Source: a virus. Taken from it: 64,000 nt of DNA. Of the stretch, positions 44,582-54,316 are shown in pieces. The notes beneath the pieces were generated by a model. That model searched no databases and was not told the DNA's origin. It saw nothing but the letters and a program-made list of their open reading frames with translations. The stretch's first letter is position 1. Every line of letters begins with the position of its first letter. Made by a program: the position numbers and the translations under genes. Location: positions 1 through 64,000 of the IMG/VR virus record IMGVR_UViG_3300042294_002093, one strand, 5' to 3'.

Positions 44582-44875
44582 ATATTTTAATGCAGACACT
44601 AAATTGTTTAGTGATTCTGCTGCAGTGTAATAAAGGTTCTTTTTCCCACGATCTGACTTGTCTACATTTGCCATCCAGGTTGCTTTAAAAGCCATCTTTG
44701 CTGCGATAGCCTGAAGACGCACAATTTCAATATGTGCTACATTTAAAGGAATATCTGGCTTAATAATAATCTTAGCAATAAATGTAAGCGCTGCAGTTAG
44801 TTCCTCGTCTTGCATATAGTCTGCAATTTCTGAAAGACCATTTACCATATCAATTGTTGTGTTTTCGTTTTGCAT
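44570..44875 (-). CDS. Hypothetical helical protein, 101 aa
   Basis: Helical, Ala/Ile-rich (EEL-TAALTFIAKIIIK; AIAAKMAFKATWMANV). This look is known from actinophage hypotheticals near recombination genes. Function unknown. Confidence 0.65.
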   Translation of the reverse strand: MQNENTTIDMVNGLSEIADYMQDEELTAALTFIAKIIIKPDIPLNVAHIEIVRLQAIAAKMAFKATWMANVDKSDRGKKNLYYTAAESLNNLVSALKYITR

Positions 44876-44894
44876 TTTTTATCCCATCTAGTAG

Positions 44895-45602
44895 TTATTT
44901 ATGTGCCTCTGATATTTTTTTCAAAGACTCTTCTTTTTTGGTAAAATTTTCTTTATGCTGTAAAAATACTGGATCCAAGTTCCATTTTTTAATTTTTTCT
45001 TTTTTTAATTCTAGTGATTTAGTAACAAAGTCTAAATCTTCAAAATCTTTTTTTGTTGAAAAATGCATAGTTAAAATTTCTGTATTGTCTCCTTCTTTAA
45101 ATAGTACTGGCTCTCTCCAGTGTGCTTGACCTGCACCCCAAAAAATAAGAAGGTCTCCATATTCAAGACTAAAACTTTTATCTTCAATTACTATTGGCCA
45201 GTCAATGTTTGTATACAATTGACAGTACATTGTAAGTTTAGAGAAATAATTGTCTAAGTCGTAGCGAACTGGAAATTTTGGATTTGCATTTATATTATGT
45301 TTTTTGTTATAACTAAAATAACTGTTACGGTACATAAATACCTCTTCACCAACTATTTTTGAAGCAAAATCTTCAAGTTTTTTTTGTATAGGCTCTGGGT
45401 AAATTACTTCTATTTGCATTCGTGCTATAGATAGCAAAACAAGTGGAGAATAAAACTCATCTAAATCTTTAGCCTTTTTTTGATATTTTACTATTGAAAG
45501 TAAAGCCTCTACTTCTTCAGCAGTAAGAAAACCTTTTATAATTTGTGGAACTATTTTATTTTTTGGTTCGTATCCTGTATTTATAACTTTTTCAGACAAC
45601 AT
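44895..45602 (-). CDS. 2OG-oxygenase-like, altered HxD (Oxy10)
   Basis: A 235-aa member of the third subfamily here (with 45608 and 46299). The DWPIVIEDKSFSLEYGDLL strand pair and H161 (AHWRE) are kept, but the first His is lost: VRYDLDN has R113 where the neighbour has H116 (FHYDSDN). Fe binding may be weak or absent. Confidence 0.65.
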   Translation of the reverse strand: MLSEKVINTGYEPKNKIVPQIIKGFLTAEEVEALLSIVKYQKKAKDLDEFYSPLVLLSIARMQIEVIYPEPIQKKLEDFASKIVGEEVFMYRNSYFSYNKKHNINANPKFPVRYDLDNYFSKLTMYCQLYTNIDWPIVIEDKSFSLEYGDLLIFWGAGQAHWREPVLFKEGDNTEILTMHFSTKKDFEDLDFVTKSLELKKEKIKKWNLDPVFLQHKENFTKKEESLKKISEAHK

Positions 45603-45607
45603 TATTT

Positions 45608-46297
45608 TTATCTAACGACTTTGTTATCTAATTTATTTTCTTTAAAGTATTTAGTTTTCATTTCAACTAGGTGTTTGATTCTTTCTTTTCTTTCTTCTTC
45701 ATTTCTTGCTTTTAAATTTAATTCATTATAATCTTTTAGATTAGAAAAGTGACAGGTTAACATTTTTACACTATCATCAGTATTAAATTTTTGTTTTTCT
45801 CTCCAATGTAACCTTCCAGCACCCCAAAAAATTAACAAATCCATGTATTCTAAAACAAATTTTTCGCTTTCTACAAATATTGGCCAATCAATTGTTTTAT
45901 CTAATTGATAATCAAAAGTTATTTTTGAATAATAGTTATCAGAGTCATAATGAAATGGAAGTTCTGATGTGTTGTTCTCTCCAAAGTCTGAACCAGAATA
46001 TTCTAAATAACTGTTATGAGTCATTACAACCTCTTCTCCACAAATACTGGATGCAAGATCTTCAAATTTTTTCTTAATATGTTCTGGATAAACTAATTCT
46101 ACATGCATTCTTCCAAGATTATTTAAAACAATTTTTTGATAAAATTCATCATCTCCGTTATAAGATTTGGCAGAATTAATTACATTTTCCATTTCTTCTA
46201 CTTCGGATTTTGATAAAACGCCTTTAATTATTTGTGCATCAAAATTATTTTTTGCAGCAAAAGGTTTTGCATATTTATTTATATAATCATTTTTCAT
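45608..46297 (-). CDS. 2OG-Fe(II) oxygenase-like (Oxy11)
   Basis: A 229-aa protein with H116-x-D118 (FHYDSD), DWPIFVESEKFVLEYMDLLIF and H164 (LHWRE). Paralogue of Oxy10 and, more distantly, Oxy12. Coupled to both neighbours. Confidence 0.7.
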   Translation of the reverse strand: MKNDYINKYAKPFAAKNNFDAQIIKGVLSKSEVEEMENVINSAKSYNGDDEFYQKIVLNNLGRMHVELVYPEHIKKKFEDLASSICGEEVVMTHNSYLEYSGSDFGENNTSELPFHYDSDNYYSKITFDYQLDKTIDWPIFVESEKFVLEYMDLLIFWGAGRLHWREKQKFNTDDSVKMLTCHFSNLKDYNELNLKARNEEERKERIKHLVEMKTKYFKENKLDNKVVR

Positions 46298-46298
46298 A

Positions 46299-46835
46299 TT
46301 AGTTTTTCTCCTTTTTAGTAAACTTAACTAGTAAAACTTTTTCAAAATCTAAATCAGACATCTTAATAAAAGGTCTAGAATGATACTGATTTACGCCATC
46401 AAAAAGAACTGCTGAATTGTTTTCTAAAACAAAACTTTTGTCTTCTACAACAACTGGCCAAACAATATTTGTTTCAATACAATAGTCAACAACTATTGCA
46501 TCAAACCCATCTCCATCTTTATGGGGCAATAACTTGGGAATTCCATACTTATTGCTATATTCTATATATGTTGTGTTTCCAGCATAATAATAATCATCCC
46601 AGTTATTATCTATTAAAATTTTTTTAAATTCGTTAAGACATTCATCTGATAATGGTACATTTTGAATAGTAACTCTACCCATTGATTTTCGCCAAATCTT
46701 TACTGGATAAGTAATATTTTTATCAAATTCTTCTTCTGTGACTTCTAGGGAATTAAAATAGTGATCAACAGTATCTTTTATTTCTTGTATACTTTTGTCT
46801 GATAAAACGTTTTCTACATATATATTATTAAACAC
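46299..46835 (-). CDS. 2OG-Fe(II) oxygenase-like (Oxy12)
   Basis: A 178-aa protein: H105-x-D107 (PHKDGD), VWPVVVEDKSFVLENN, H152 (QYHSRP). The shared (D/V)WP-x-V-E-x-x-SF strand pair links it to Oxy10 and Oxy11. Substrate unknown. Confidence 0.7.
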   Translation of the reverse strand: MFNNIYVENVLSDKSIQEIKDTVDHYFNSLEVTEEEFDKNITYPVKIWRKSMGRVTIQNVPLSDECLNEFKKILIDNNWDDYYYAGNTTYIEYSNKYGIPKLLPHKDGDGFDAIVVDYCIETNIVWPVVVEDKSFVLENNSAVLFDGVNQYHSRPFIKMSDLDFEKVLLVKFTKKEKN

Positions 46836-46859
46836 TTAAACTCCTTTTATTATACACTA

Positions 46860-47147
46860 TTATACACTATCCTCTATGATTTGTTCTAAAATACTCATTT
46901 CAATTATAGCAAGTCTGACCTTAGAATTCCCCTCGCCTATTACTACAACAATTGCTGGGTCGTTGCCATTTTTTATAGCATCAGTTGTTGCCTTAGCCCA
47001 TACTTCTTTGTTTAAAGTAAAAGACTTTCCAACTTCTTTAAAGTCCACAGTAAAATTTTCCCAAGATGCGTCACCTTTGTGTGTTCCACGTCCTGAGTTC
47101 TTGTGCTGTTTAGCACCTATTCTTTTACTTTCACTCTTCTCCGTCAA
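46860..47147 (-). CDS. PD-(D/E)XK resolvase-like nuclease
   Basis: A 95-aa protein: NSGRGTHKGDASWENFTVDFKEV gives GD-x(n)-D-F-K of a Holliday-resolvase-like core, then SFTL and a VVVIGEG strand. Start TTG 47147 has AGAGGAG; an upstream TTG at 47171 has none. Sits right after the RecA-like gene. Confidence 0.6.
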   Translation of the reverse strand: MTEKSESKRIGAKQHKNSGRGTHKGDASWENFTVDFKEVGKSFTLNKEVWAKATTDAIKNGNDPAIVVVIGEGNSKVRLAIIEMSILEQIIEDSV

Positions 47148-47307
47148 AATCTCTCCTCTTTCTTTTTCCAAGATAAACCGTTGTTAAATGTTTTTGTTTG
47201 CACATCCAGGTAAGAGTTTTAGTTTCAGCGTAACATCTTAATGTTAAAACAACTTCTTTGCATGTATGGCATGGCCACTTTCCTGGATAGACTGTGTAAT
47301 TAGACAC
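47131..47307 (-). CDS. Zinc-knuckle microprotein, 58 aa (GTG start)
   Basis: GTG 47307 overlaps the end of the RecA-like gene. CHTC, then C and CKQKH about 25 residues on, and a Lys/Arg-rich end. It fills the gap between recA-like and nuclease genes. Confidence 0.5.
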   Translation of the reverse strand: MSNYTVYPGKWPCHTCKEVVLTLRCYAETKTLTWMCKQKHLTTVYLGKRKRRDFDGEE

Positions 47308-48310
47308 TTAGTCTTGCCTTAATAGATTCTTGTAAATCAAGATCTTCTCTTACACGATTGACAAATGCTTCTTTACCCTGAACCTTTGTACCATCAGGAA
47401 GTATATACCAAGCGCCTGTGCGTTCAACAATACCATTTAGTTCTGCGGTAGTAACTAAATCACCGATTGTGTCAAGACCAATGTTGTCACCTCTAAAATA
47501 AAAATCATATTCACCAGACTGGAATCCTGGAGAAGTTTTAGAAAACTGTAACTCCCAACGAATAGTTCTTCCAACCTTTTCTTCAATAAGTTTATCCCCT
47601 ACTTGAATCTTGCCTTTAATTGCTTGATTGTCTGATTCCGAACTAAATAGTTTAACAATGCAAGAGGAATAAAACTTAGTAGCCTGACCACCAGAAGGCT
47701 GCTGACTAGTATACATAGCATTAATATTATTACGAGACTGGCTAATAAGCACAAGCAAAGTAGGCTTAACTTTATTATTAGCATAGTTAAGCATTTTCCA
47801 TGCATTGCTAAAGTCACGAGACTCTGCTCCAATCTGTTTAGTATTTTCTAAAGGCTTCATTTCATCTGTATCTTTTTCAAAATAGATTGCAGGAAGCATT
47901 GATGTAATAGAGTCTACCACAATTAAGTCAACTCCTGCATTCATTAAGCCAACACCTACATCAACCATGTCACTAATAGTTCTGGCTTGTGAGTAGATTA
48001 GTTTTTCTGGATCTACACCAAGAGTTCTAGCCCAGTCCTCTGAGTATGACATCTCTGAATCAATCCATGCACAAAGTTTTCCTTCTGCTTGTGCTAAAGC
48101 AATCATTTGAAGGCACATAGAAGACTTTGCAGAGGACTTTGAGCCCCATATAAGGACTTGTCTACCGTAAGGCAAACCACCTCCTAGGGCACGGTTTAAA
48201 CCAAAACTAGGTGTAGGTTGATATTCATAATTAACGCCTACTCCGCTACCTAATTTCTTTCTCAACTTGGGATCAAGTTGTGCTAATGCTTCTTCTATAC
48301 TAACCGACAT
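47300..48310 (-). CDS. RecA/Sak4-like recombinase
   Basis: A 336-aa RecA-fold ATPase. Walker A GSKSSAKSS (56-64) departs from the usual GPESSGKTT at several positions. DLIVVDSITSML is Walker B. L1/L2-like segments follow (VLISQSRNNINAM, SGGQATKFYSS). Homologous strand pairing. I use ATG 48310 with GGAGG six bases before. Overlaps dnaE by 11 bases. Confidence 0.85.
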   Translation of the reverse strand: MSVSIEEALAQLDPKLRKKLGSGVGVNYEYQPTPSFGLNRALGGGLPYGRQVLIWGSKSSAKSSMCLQMIALAQAEGKLCAWIDSEMSYSEDWARTLGVDPEKLIYSQARTISDMVDVGVGLMNAGVDLIVVDSITSMLPAIYFEKDTDEMKPLENTKQIGAESRDFSNAWKMLNYANNKVKPTLLVLISQSRNNINAMYTSQQPSGGQATKFYSSCIVKLFSSESDNQAIKGKIQVGDKLIEEKVGRTIRWELQFSKTSPGFQSGEYDFYFRGDNIGLDTIGDLVTTAELNGIVERTGAWYILPDGTKVQGKEAFVNRVREDLDLQESIKARLSV

Positions 48311-51300
48311 GTACATCCTCCAATGTGACTGTTCCGTCTTTTGTTTTTCCAAAATCAAACTTGTATGACTTTCCTTCTTCAATATTCATATATGCCTTTG
48401 CAAATGATGTAGGAAATACAGTAATGGAGTGAAGGTCTCTCCTTGTATCAGCAAGCGTAAGAGATGCCATCTTCTTTCCTGTCTTTGTAATTCTTGGTTT
48501 AAAGGAGACTACAAACATTTCTTCATCTGTATATGGTAGTTGCTTATAACTTAAAAACTTTACAAGTGCATGAGATGATTCTTTTATCTCGTCTGAAGGT
48601 ATGAAAGACACAATCCTATTATCATTACACAAGACCAAATAAGAACGACCTGTCTCAATAGTCGTATTTTCATCATCAAATATACCGACACTGCCAGTTT
48701 TGTCCAAAATTTCAACTCGTGACCATCCTGTTCCTCGCTTAATTGATTTTACCATACCCATAAAAATGTATGATCCCTTTTCTTCAAAGTCAACAATGTC
48801 CTGAATAAATGCGTAATAGTGAGAAGGTATTGTAATGTTAAACTCTGGAAGGTTTAAGTACTCATATAGATTCTCTTTAATTTCCTGATCATTTCTAGGA
48901 TTATCATTAAAGGTTGCAGCACCAGTTACTCTTAGTGCTTGCAGTGCACGACTGTTTACTCCGTTTCCTTTAGTAAATGTAAATTCTTCAAGTTCTTTGT
49001 ACGAATTGAATGGTCGTGCAGATATGTATCTTTCGCCAATCTTGTCAGATATGAACTTGATAGCACTGAGTCCAAACCTAATACCTTTACCCTCAATTTT
49101 AAAATCAATATCCGAATCGTTAATGTGAGGTAACTTAACGCTAATACCCATTCTTTTTGCTTCAATAAGATATTCAGTTCTTGCATCTTTGTCCTTTTCA
49201 TTTTTTAATACTGAGTACATAAACTCAAGTGGGTAATAATATTTTAGCCATGCAGTCCAATAAGATAGTGTCGAATATGCTACTGCGTGAGACTTGTTAA
49301 ATGAATAACCTGCGTGAGCCTCAAAGTCATGCCATAAATCACGAGCAGCATTAGGAGTAATAAACTTAGATGCTCCCTCTACAAACTTTTCTTTAAACTG
49401 ATCAAACTCTTTAGCATCTTTTTTCTTTCCAATAATTTTCCTAACTTTATCTGCTTCTGACATTGACATACCGCCAAGGTGTACGCATGCTTGCATAACT
49501 TGTTCCTGGTAAAGAATACAGCCGTAAGTGTCTTCCGTAAATTCTTTTAGGACTTGGTGTGTGTAAGATATGTTTTGACGACCATGCTTACGATCAACAT
49601 AGTCTTTTCCAATAGTATTCATTGCACCTGGACGAACAAGAGCATTTGATGCTGCAAGTTCATTTAGATTCTTTACACCCATCTTAACAATAAGATTTGT
49701 ATATGGTGCTGCTTCACACTGAAACACTCCTTTTGTATATCCGTCTGAGAGCATTTGATAAACATTTGTATCATCCATCTTTATCTTAAGAAGATCTATT
49801 TTTTTGCCATCTCGTTCTTTAATTATATCAATTGTGTTCTTAAGAACTGATAAAGTTTTAAGACCCAAAGCATCAATCTTAATTAAGCCAATTCTTTCTG
49901 CTTCTTCCATATCAACGCCAACCACAGGAATTCTTTCATCCGATCCAGGAGAAGATCTTGTTTCTAATGGTGCATATCTAAAGATTGGTTCTTTACTTGT
50001 TACTACACCTGCTGCGTGGATTCCTGTACCACGAATACGACCACGAAGTTGCTCTCCGTATATTTCTACTTCTGGATATTTTTCACGGAACTCTATTGTT
50101 GACTTTGAGGTACAGTAGTCGTCCCATGAGTCTACTGTTTTTAAAACCTTATTAACATCTGACAACGGAATATTAAGTACTCTTGAAACATCTCTAACAA
50201 TTCCTTTACCTGTAAACTCAAGAAAGGTAGCAATAGATGCAACATGTCTGTACTGTCTAACAAGATAATCTTTTACTTCTTCACGACGAGTGTCTTGAAT
50301 ATCTGTATCAATATCTGGAAAGTCGTTGCGGTCTGGATTAATAAAACGAAAAAACAAAAGATTGTGTTTAATGGGATCAATGTCTGTAATCTTTAGTGCA
50401 TAACAAACAAGTGATCCAGCAGAAGAACCTCTCCCTGGTCCAACCATAATGTCTTCTTTTTTAGCCCAATTAATCATGTTACTCACAACAAGAAAATATG
50501 GAGCAAACTTCTTGTCTTTAATAATCTGCAACTCTTCTTCAAGCCTATCAAGATACTCTTGATTATTTGATAAACCTCTTTCTGCAAGACCAGCAAGTGC
50601 TAACTCTTTTAACTCTTTATCTGGATTCTTGTATTGCGCTGGTAGTAAATCTAATCCTTCTTGGATTCCATAGTCCCCAATTTTTTCTGCAACCTCTAAA
50701 GTGTTTGAATAAATGTCTGGACGATCAATCCCCTGAGCCTCCATTGCAGACTTAATTTCTTCATATGAAAGTAAATGAATGTCAAACTTGTTAAATGTAA
50801 TTTGTCGGTCTTCTCCATAAAGATAATCAAGTCTTTTCATCATGTCAGGCTTCTTCTTGGATTTTTCAAAAGTGTGTTCTTTATCAATCTTTACATGTGT
50901 ATTAAGAAGTAATTTAAATTCTTGAATTTCTTTTTGATCTGTATGGCTGTGATGACAGTCTGGTGTTACAACAACTTTTACGTTATACTCATCTGCCAAA
51001 GCAATTAATTGTTTGTTTATTTCTGCAGTATTGTGTGGCATTACCTCAACATAATAATCATTATTAAATACACGCTTAAACCATGCAATATAATCTTTTG
51101 CTATAGCAAATTCGCTATTCTCAAGTGCCTTAACTAATACGCTGCTTGGGCATGCAGATGTTACGATAATTCCTTCAGAATACTTTTCAAGTATTTCAAA
51201 GTCAAATCTTGGCTTTTTAAAGTATCCTTCTGTCCAAGATATTTCACTAATTTTATTTAAATTCTCTAAACCAATTTGATTCTTGGCGAGAAGAACTATA

Positions 51301-51575
51301 TGGTTATAGACTAGATCTAGATCTCCGTCTCTTTCAGACTTATCTCTAGTGTCAAATCTATCTTTACACATATAGCCTTCTACGCCAAGTATAGGCTTAA
51401 TACCCTTTGCTTTTGCAATACGGTGCAGTTCCCTATGCCCAGATAAAGTACCGTGGTCAGTGATAGCAATTGCTGGCATCCCTAACTCAACTGCACGGTC
51501 AACGTATTCTTCTGGAGTAGCAATCCCGTCAAATAACGAGTAATGAGTATGTACGTGTAAGCCTACGTAAGACAT
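48300..51575 (-). CDS. dnaE: DNA polymerase III alpha subunit (DnaE)
   Basis: A 1091-aa C-family polymerase. N-terminal PHP domain with HVHTHYSLFDG and ITDHGTLSG, palm with GPGRGSSAGSLV and FPDIDTDIQD (catalytic Asp), then YGCILYQEQVMQ, an HhH region and an OB-type end (FMGMVKSIKRGTGW). It probably copies the phage genome. Phage-encoded DnaE is common in large actinophages. Confidence 0.95.
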   Translation of the reverse strand: MSYVGLHVHTHYSLFDGIATPEEYVDRAVELGMPAIAITDHGTLSGHRELHRIAKAKGIKPILGVEGYMCKDRFDTRDKSERDGDLDLVYNHIVLLAKNQIGLENLNKISEISWTEGYFKKPRFDFEILEKYSEGIIVTSACPSSVLVKALENSEFAIAKDYIAWFKRVFNNDYYVEVMPHNTAEINKQLIALADEYNVKVVVTPDCHHSHTDQKEIQEFKLLLNTHVKIDKEHTFEKSKKKPDMMKRLDYLYGEDRQITFNKFDIHLLSYEEIKSAMEAQGIDRPDIYSNTLEVAEKIGDYGIQEGLDLLPAQYKNPDKELKELALAGLAERGLSNNQEYLDRLEEELQIIKDKKFAPYFLVVSNMINWAKKEDIMVGPGRGSSAGSLVCYALKITDIDPIKHNLLFFRFINPDRNDFPDIDTDIQDTRREEVKDYLVRQYRHVASIATFLEFTGKGIVRDVSRVLNIPLSDVNKVLKTVDSWDDYCTSKSTIEFREKYPEVEIYGEQLRGRIRGTGIHAAGVVTSKEPIFRYAPLETRSSPGSDERIPVVGVDMEEAERIGLIKIDALGLKTLSVLKNTIDIIKERDGKKIDLLKIKMDDTNVYQMLSDGYTKGVFQCEAAPYTNLIVKMGVKNLNELAASNALVRPGAMNTIGKDYVDRKHGRQNISYTHQVLKEFTEDTYGCILYQEQVMQACVHLGGMSMSEADKVRKIIGKKKDAKEFDQFKEKFVEGASKFITPNAARDLWHDFEAHAGYSFNKSHAVAYSTLSYWTAWLKYYYPLEFMYSVLKNEKDKDARTEYLIEAKRMGISVKLPHINDSDIDFKIEGKGIRFGLSAIKFISDKIGERYISARPFNSYKELEEFTFTKGNGVNSRALQALRVTGAATFNDNPRNDQEIKENLYEYLNLPEFNITIPSHYYAFIQDIVDFEEKGSYIFMGMVKSIKRGTGWSRVEILDKTGSVGIFDDENTTIETGRSYLVLCNDNRIVSFIPSDEIKESSHALVKFLSYKQLPYTDEEMFVVSFKPRITKTGKKMASLTLADTRRDLHSITVFPTSFAKAYMNIEEGKSYKFDFGKTKDGTVTLEDVHVG

Positions 51576-51578
51576 CTA

Positions 51579-52232
51579 CTACCAGTCGATATTAGTGCTG
51601 GTAACAGATGGAGTGTCAAATCCAAAGTAGAATGCTTCTTGCTCTGGATATGGAACCTCACGAACAACCTTTTCTAGGTTGAAGAATTCAAAACCTTCCC
51701 ATGCAAATGGTTCTGCATCTGGCTTTGAAGGTAGAAGTGTGTAATTGGTTTCAGTTCCCTGACCATTACGCTTTAACTTCCACTCAAGATTTGAAATGCT
51801 ACCTGTATCAAGTGCATATTCACGAATGTTATTAAATGCTGATTGTTTAGAAATTCCTTGGGACCAAACAGCAATGTATGGATCTTCAAGTCCGTCATTC
51901 ATTAGAACGTTGCAATAGAAACGCAAACGTGCTCTCCAACCTGACTTTGGTTCCTTACGTGCCATTTCGCATCCAAAACAACGTCCCTCAGAGTCCTGAG
52001 TACATGCTGCCTTGCGCTTGTAATCCTTTGGATTTGTGTGTTCTGAAACTACTACAGAAAGACCACGAGTCTCTGAATAGTTTGCTGAGTCAACGTCTAG
52101 TTCTTCAACAAAACGAACCTTTGCTGATTGCCCATCCGCAAGTTTTACCCAGCGAACTTTTTGTCCTGTGCCTTCGTACTTTGGTTTTTCGAGCAGGGCA
52201 TTGATATCTTTTAGTCCCTTAATTACGCTCAT
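51579..52232 (-). CDS. ssDNA-binding protein, gp32-like
   Basis: A 217-aa protein: KVRWVKLADGQSAKVRF as first OB strands, then CTQDSEGRCFGCEMA (zinc Cys), RARLRFYCNVLM and an acidic end. This resembles the OB-fold, Zn-containing SSB of T4 gp32 type found in actinophages. Sits between dnaE and the halogenase gene. AAGGAG site. Confidence 0.75.
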   Translation of the reverse strand: MSVIKGLKDINALLEKPKYEGTGQKVRWVKLADGQSAKVRFVEELDVDSANYSETRGLSVVVSEHTNPKDYKRKAACTQDSEGRCFGCEMARKEPKSGWRARLRFYCNVLMNDGLEDPYIAVWSQGISKQSAFNNIREYALDTGSISNLEWKLKRNGQGTETNYTLLPSKPDAEPFAWEGFEFFNLEKVVREVPYPEQEAFYFGFDTPSVTSTNIDW

Positions 52233-53755
52233 ACTTTTTCTCCTTCGTTTTTTATTTTATGTAGATATTCGTCAAACACTATTGATGATTTTATAATCTC
52301 ATCATTTTTTTGAACTATATCAGTATACATCAAAATTGACTCATTGTCAACTAAAGAATGTAATAGTTTATAATCATATAACTCATTGCCTAAATATACG
52401 GCAAGCCATGATGGATAAGAAAACACACTATTTATGCTATTCCCAAAAACATCAGAAAATAAATTATTTTTCATATCTTTCAAAAACTTTTTTAATTTTG
52501 GTGGCATAGTGTTTTTTTGAATAAAATTTTCCCAAAAAACAGTATTAGTTTTATTTGTTATGTAATGCAAATATATAAAAGAATGAACTTCTTCATTTAT
52601 ATTACAAAAAATATTATTAAAATCATTTTCTTTCTTTTTTGACCTATTATAGAAAATTTCTATAAAGTTTTTATCAGTAATAGTCTCTAGCATTTGAGAT
52701 AGTATTGATAAGGAGGTAGCCTCTAGTGGTTCAAAAAAACCAGAAGAAAGTCCAAGAGCAAGACAATTATTTCTTAATGGCGTATAAAAATACCCACTAT
52801 CAAATTTTATTTTTTTCTTTATATCTACATCATTACCAAATTTATTTTGTATTTCTTTAATAGCATCAGATTCAGAAATAAAAGAAGAGTCGTAGACATA
52901 TCCACAACCATACCTATCTTGAACTGGAGCCTTCCATGCCCAGCCATAGTCCATTGCTATTGATTCTGTGTATAATTTAATTTTGTCTTCTTTTATCCAA
53001 AAGGCTATTGCTGAATCACATGGCAAACTATTTGACAAATCATTCCACTCAGAGTTAAACTTTTTTCCTATCAAAAGCCTATTGGATCCAGTACAATCAA
53101 TAACAAAATCACAATCAACTTTACTATTTGAAAAAATTAATTCTTTAATATCTCCATTTGTATCAAACACACAATCTTCAAAGTCATCATCAATTATTTT
53201 AATATTTCTTTCAATTGCAATAGATCTTAAGAACGACAACATTTTTTGTGCATCAAAATGTAATGAATGATGTGCTTTATTAAATTTATGATTATCAGAT
53301 AGATATGAAAATGGATTTATTTTATTCAAATTTCCATCTTTTAAAACTGCATATGATGCAGCCTTGGAAAATTCTTTATGCATTTCTACCTTAAAATCTA
53401 AATAATTTTTATATTTGTTTTTTGATAGTAAGTTTGTCTTTATAAAATTTTTAATAGATTTTTTAAAATTTATAGGATCATAAATATGAAGCCAGTAATA
53501 TTTGTTATTGTTTGCCCATCCAGTAAACTTAATTCCATTTTTGACGGTAGCCTCGGCATTCATTAAAGATTTATCAATATCAACATCTATTTTTTTTAAT
53601 AAATAAAAGAAGTTTGGATTGGTGCCTTCCCCAACACCTATCGCACCAATCCTACTGCTATCAATAATAGTTACTTCAGCGTTTTTGATTGTTTTTTGTA
53701 AATAAAGTGCACTGACATACCCAGCGTTTCCCCCACCTACAACAACTATTTTCAC
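52229..53755 (-). CDS. Flavin-dependent halogenase, tryptophan-halogenase-like
   Basis: A 508-aa FAD-dependent halogenase. GGGNAG (7-12) FAD loop, IGVGEGT (39-45), active-site Lys K76 (GIKFTGW), GWAWKAP (271-277) in the place of WxWxIP (Ile replaced by Ala), FFEPLEATS (340-348; E345 matches the second active-site residue). Makes HOCl/HOBr-type Lys adducts to halogenate aromatic rings. A related viral enzyme, VirX1, is known from a cyanophage. GTG start; four-base overlap with the SSB gene. Confidence 0.88.
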   Translation of the reverse strand: MKIVVVGGGNAGYVSALYLQKTIKNAEVTIIDSSRIGAIGVGEGTNPNFFYLLKKIDVDIDKSLMNAEATVKNGIKFTGWANNNKYYWLHIYDPINFKKSIKNFIKTNLLSKNKYKNYLDFKVEMHKEFSKAASYAVLKDGNLNKINPFSYLSDNHKFNKAHHSLHFDAQKMLSFLRSIAIERNIKIIDDDFEDCVFDTNGDIKELIFSNSKVDCDFVIDCTGSNRLLIGKKFNSEWNDLSNSLPCDSAIAFWIKEDKIKLYTESIAMDYGWAWKAPVQDRYGCGYVYDSSFISESDAIKEIQNKFGNDVDIKKKIKFDSGYFYTPLRNNCLALGLSSGFFEPLEATSLSILSQMLETITDKNFIEIFYNRSKKKENDFNNIFCNINEEVHSFIYLHYITNKTNTVFWENFIQKNTMPPKLKKFLKDMKNNLFSDVFGNSINSVFSYPSWLAVYLGNELYDYKLLHSLVDNESILMYTDIVQKNDEIIKSSIVFDEYLHKIKNEGEKV

Positions 53756-53788
53756 AAAATTGCCTCACTAACTATTGTATTTAAAATT

Positions 53789-54316
53789 TTACTTAGCCAT
53801 ATTTCTTTGATCATATCCAAACTTATTTATCATTTCAACAGATGGCATCCAGGTATGAGAGTTTTCTTCTACTCCATGACCTTCTACAATTCTATTAAAC
53901 ATATTAAATGCTGCACAAACAACGATTGCTTCTTTTAACTGATCTTCAGAAAATCCAGCATTCAGAACTGCTTCAACATGTGTGCTATTTATGCTTGATG
54001 GTGAAGTAGTTAAAACTTTTACATAATCTAAAATAGTTTTTAATTTATTTTCTTCATAATTTCCGTCAATGGCATCTTCTAACGCTTTTTCGTCTGCACC
54101 AATTGAAATTGCAAAAGCCTTATGTGATCCTGTACAAAACTTACAAGAGTTTAGTGATGATGTGAATGCTGCAATAAACTCTCTATCCTTTGGATCTAAA
54201 AACCCAGGCTCTCTTAGTATTTCTTGAGCAAAAGAAAGTAATGGCATAAACTTGTTTGGCTGTTGCATAAATACATCTGCTATAGTTTGTCCGCTTGGAA
54301 CTGATTGTAGTAACAT
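53789..54316 (-). CDS. AhpD-like peroxidase / carboxymuconolactone decarboxylase
   Basis: A 175-aa AhpD-fold protein. E46 (DREFIAAF), C58-x2-C61 (CKFCTGSH) and H65 form the AhpD redox centre. It reduces peroxides or disulfides with thiol donors. Follows the primase with no gap and precedes the halogenase, so it could recycle oxidants of the halogenase reaction (inference). Confidence 0.85.
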   Translation of the reverse strand: MLLQSVPSGQTIADVFMQQPNKFMPLLSFAQEILREPGFLDPKDREFIAAFTSSLNSCKFCTGSHKAFAISIGADEKALEDAIDGNYEENKLKTILDYVKVLTTSPSSINSTHVEAVLNAGFSEDQLKEAIVVCAAFNMFNRIVEGHGVEENSHTWMPSVEMINKFGYDQRNMAK

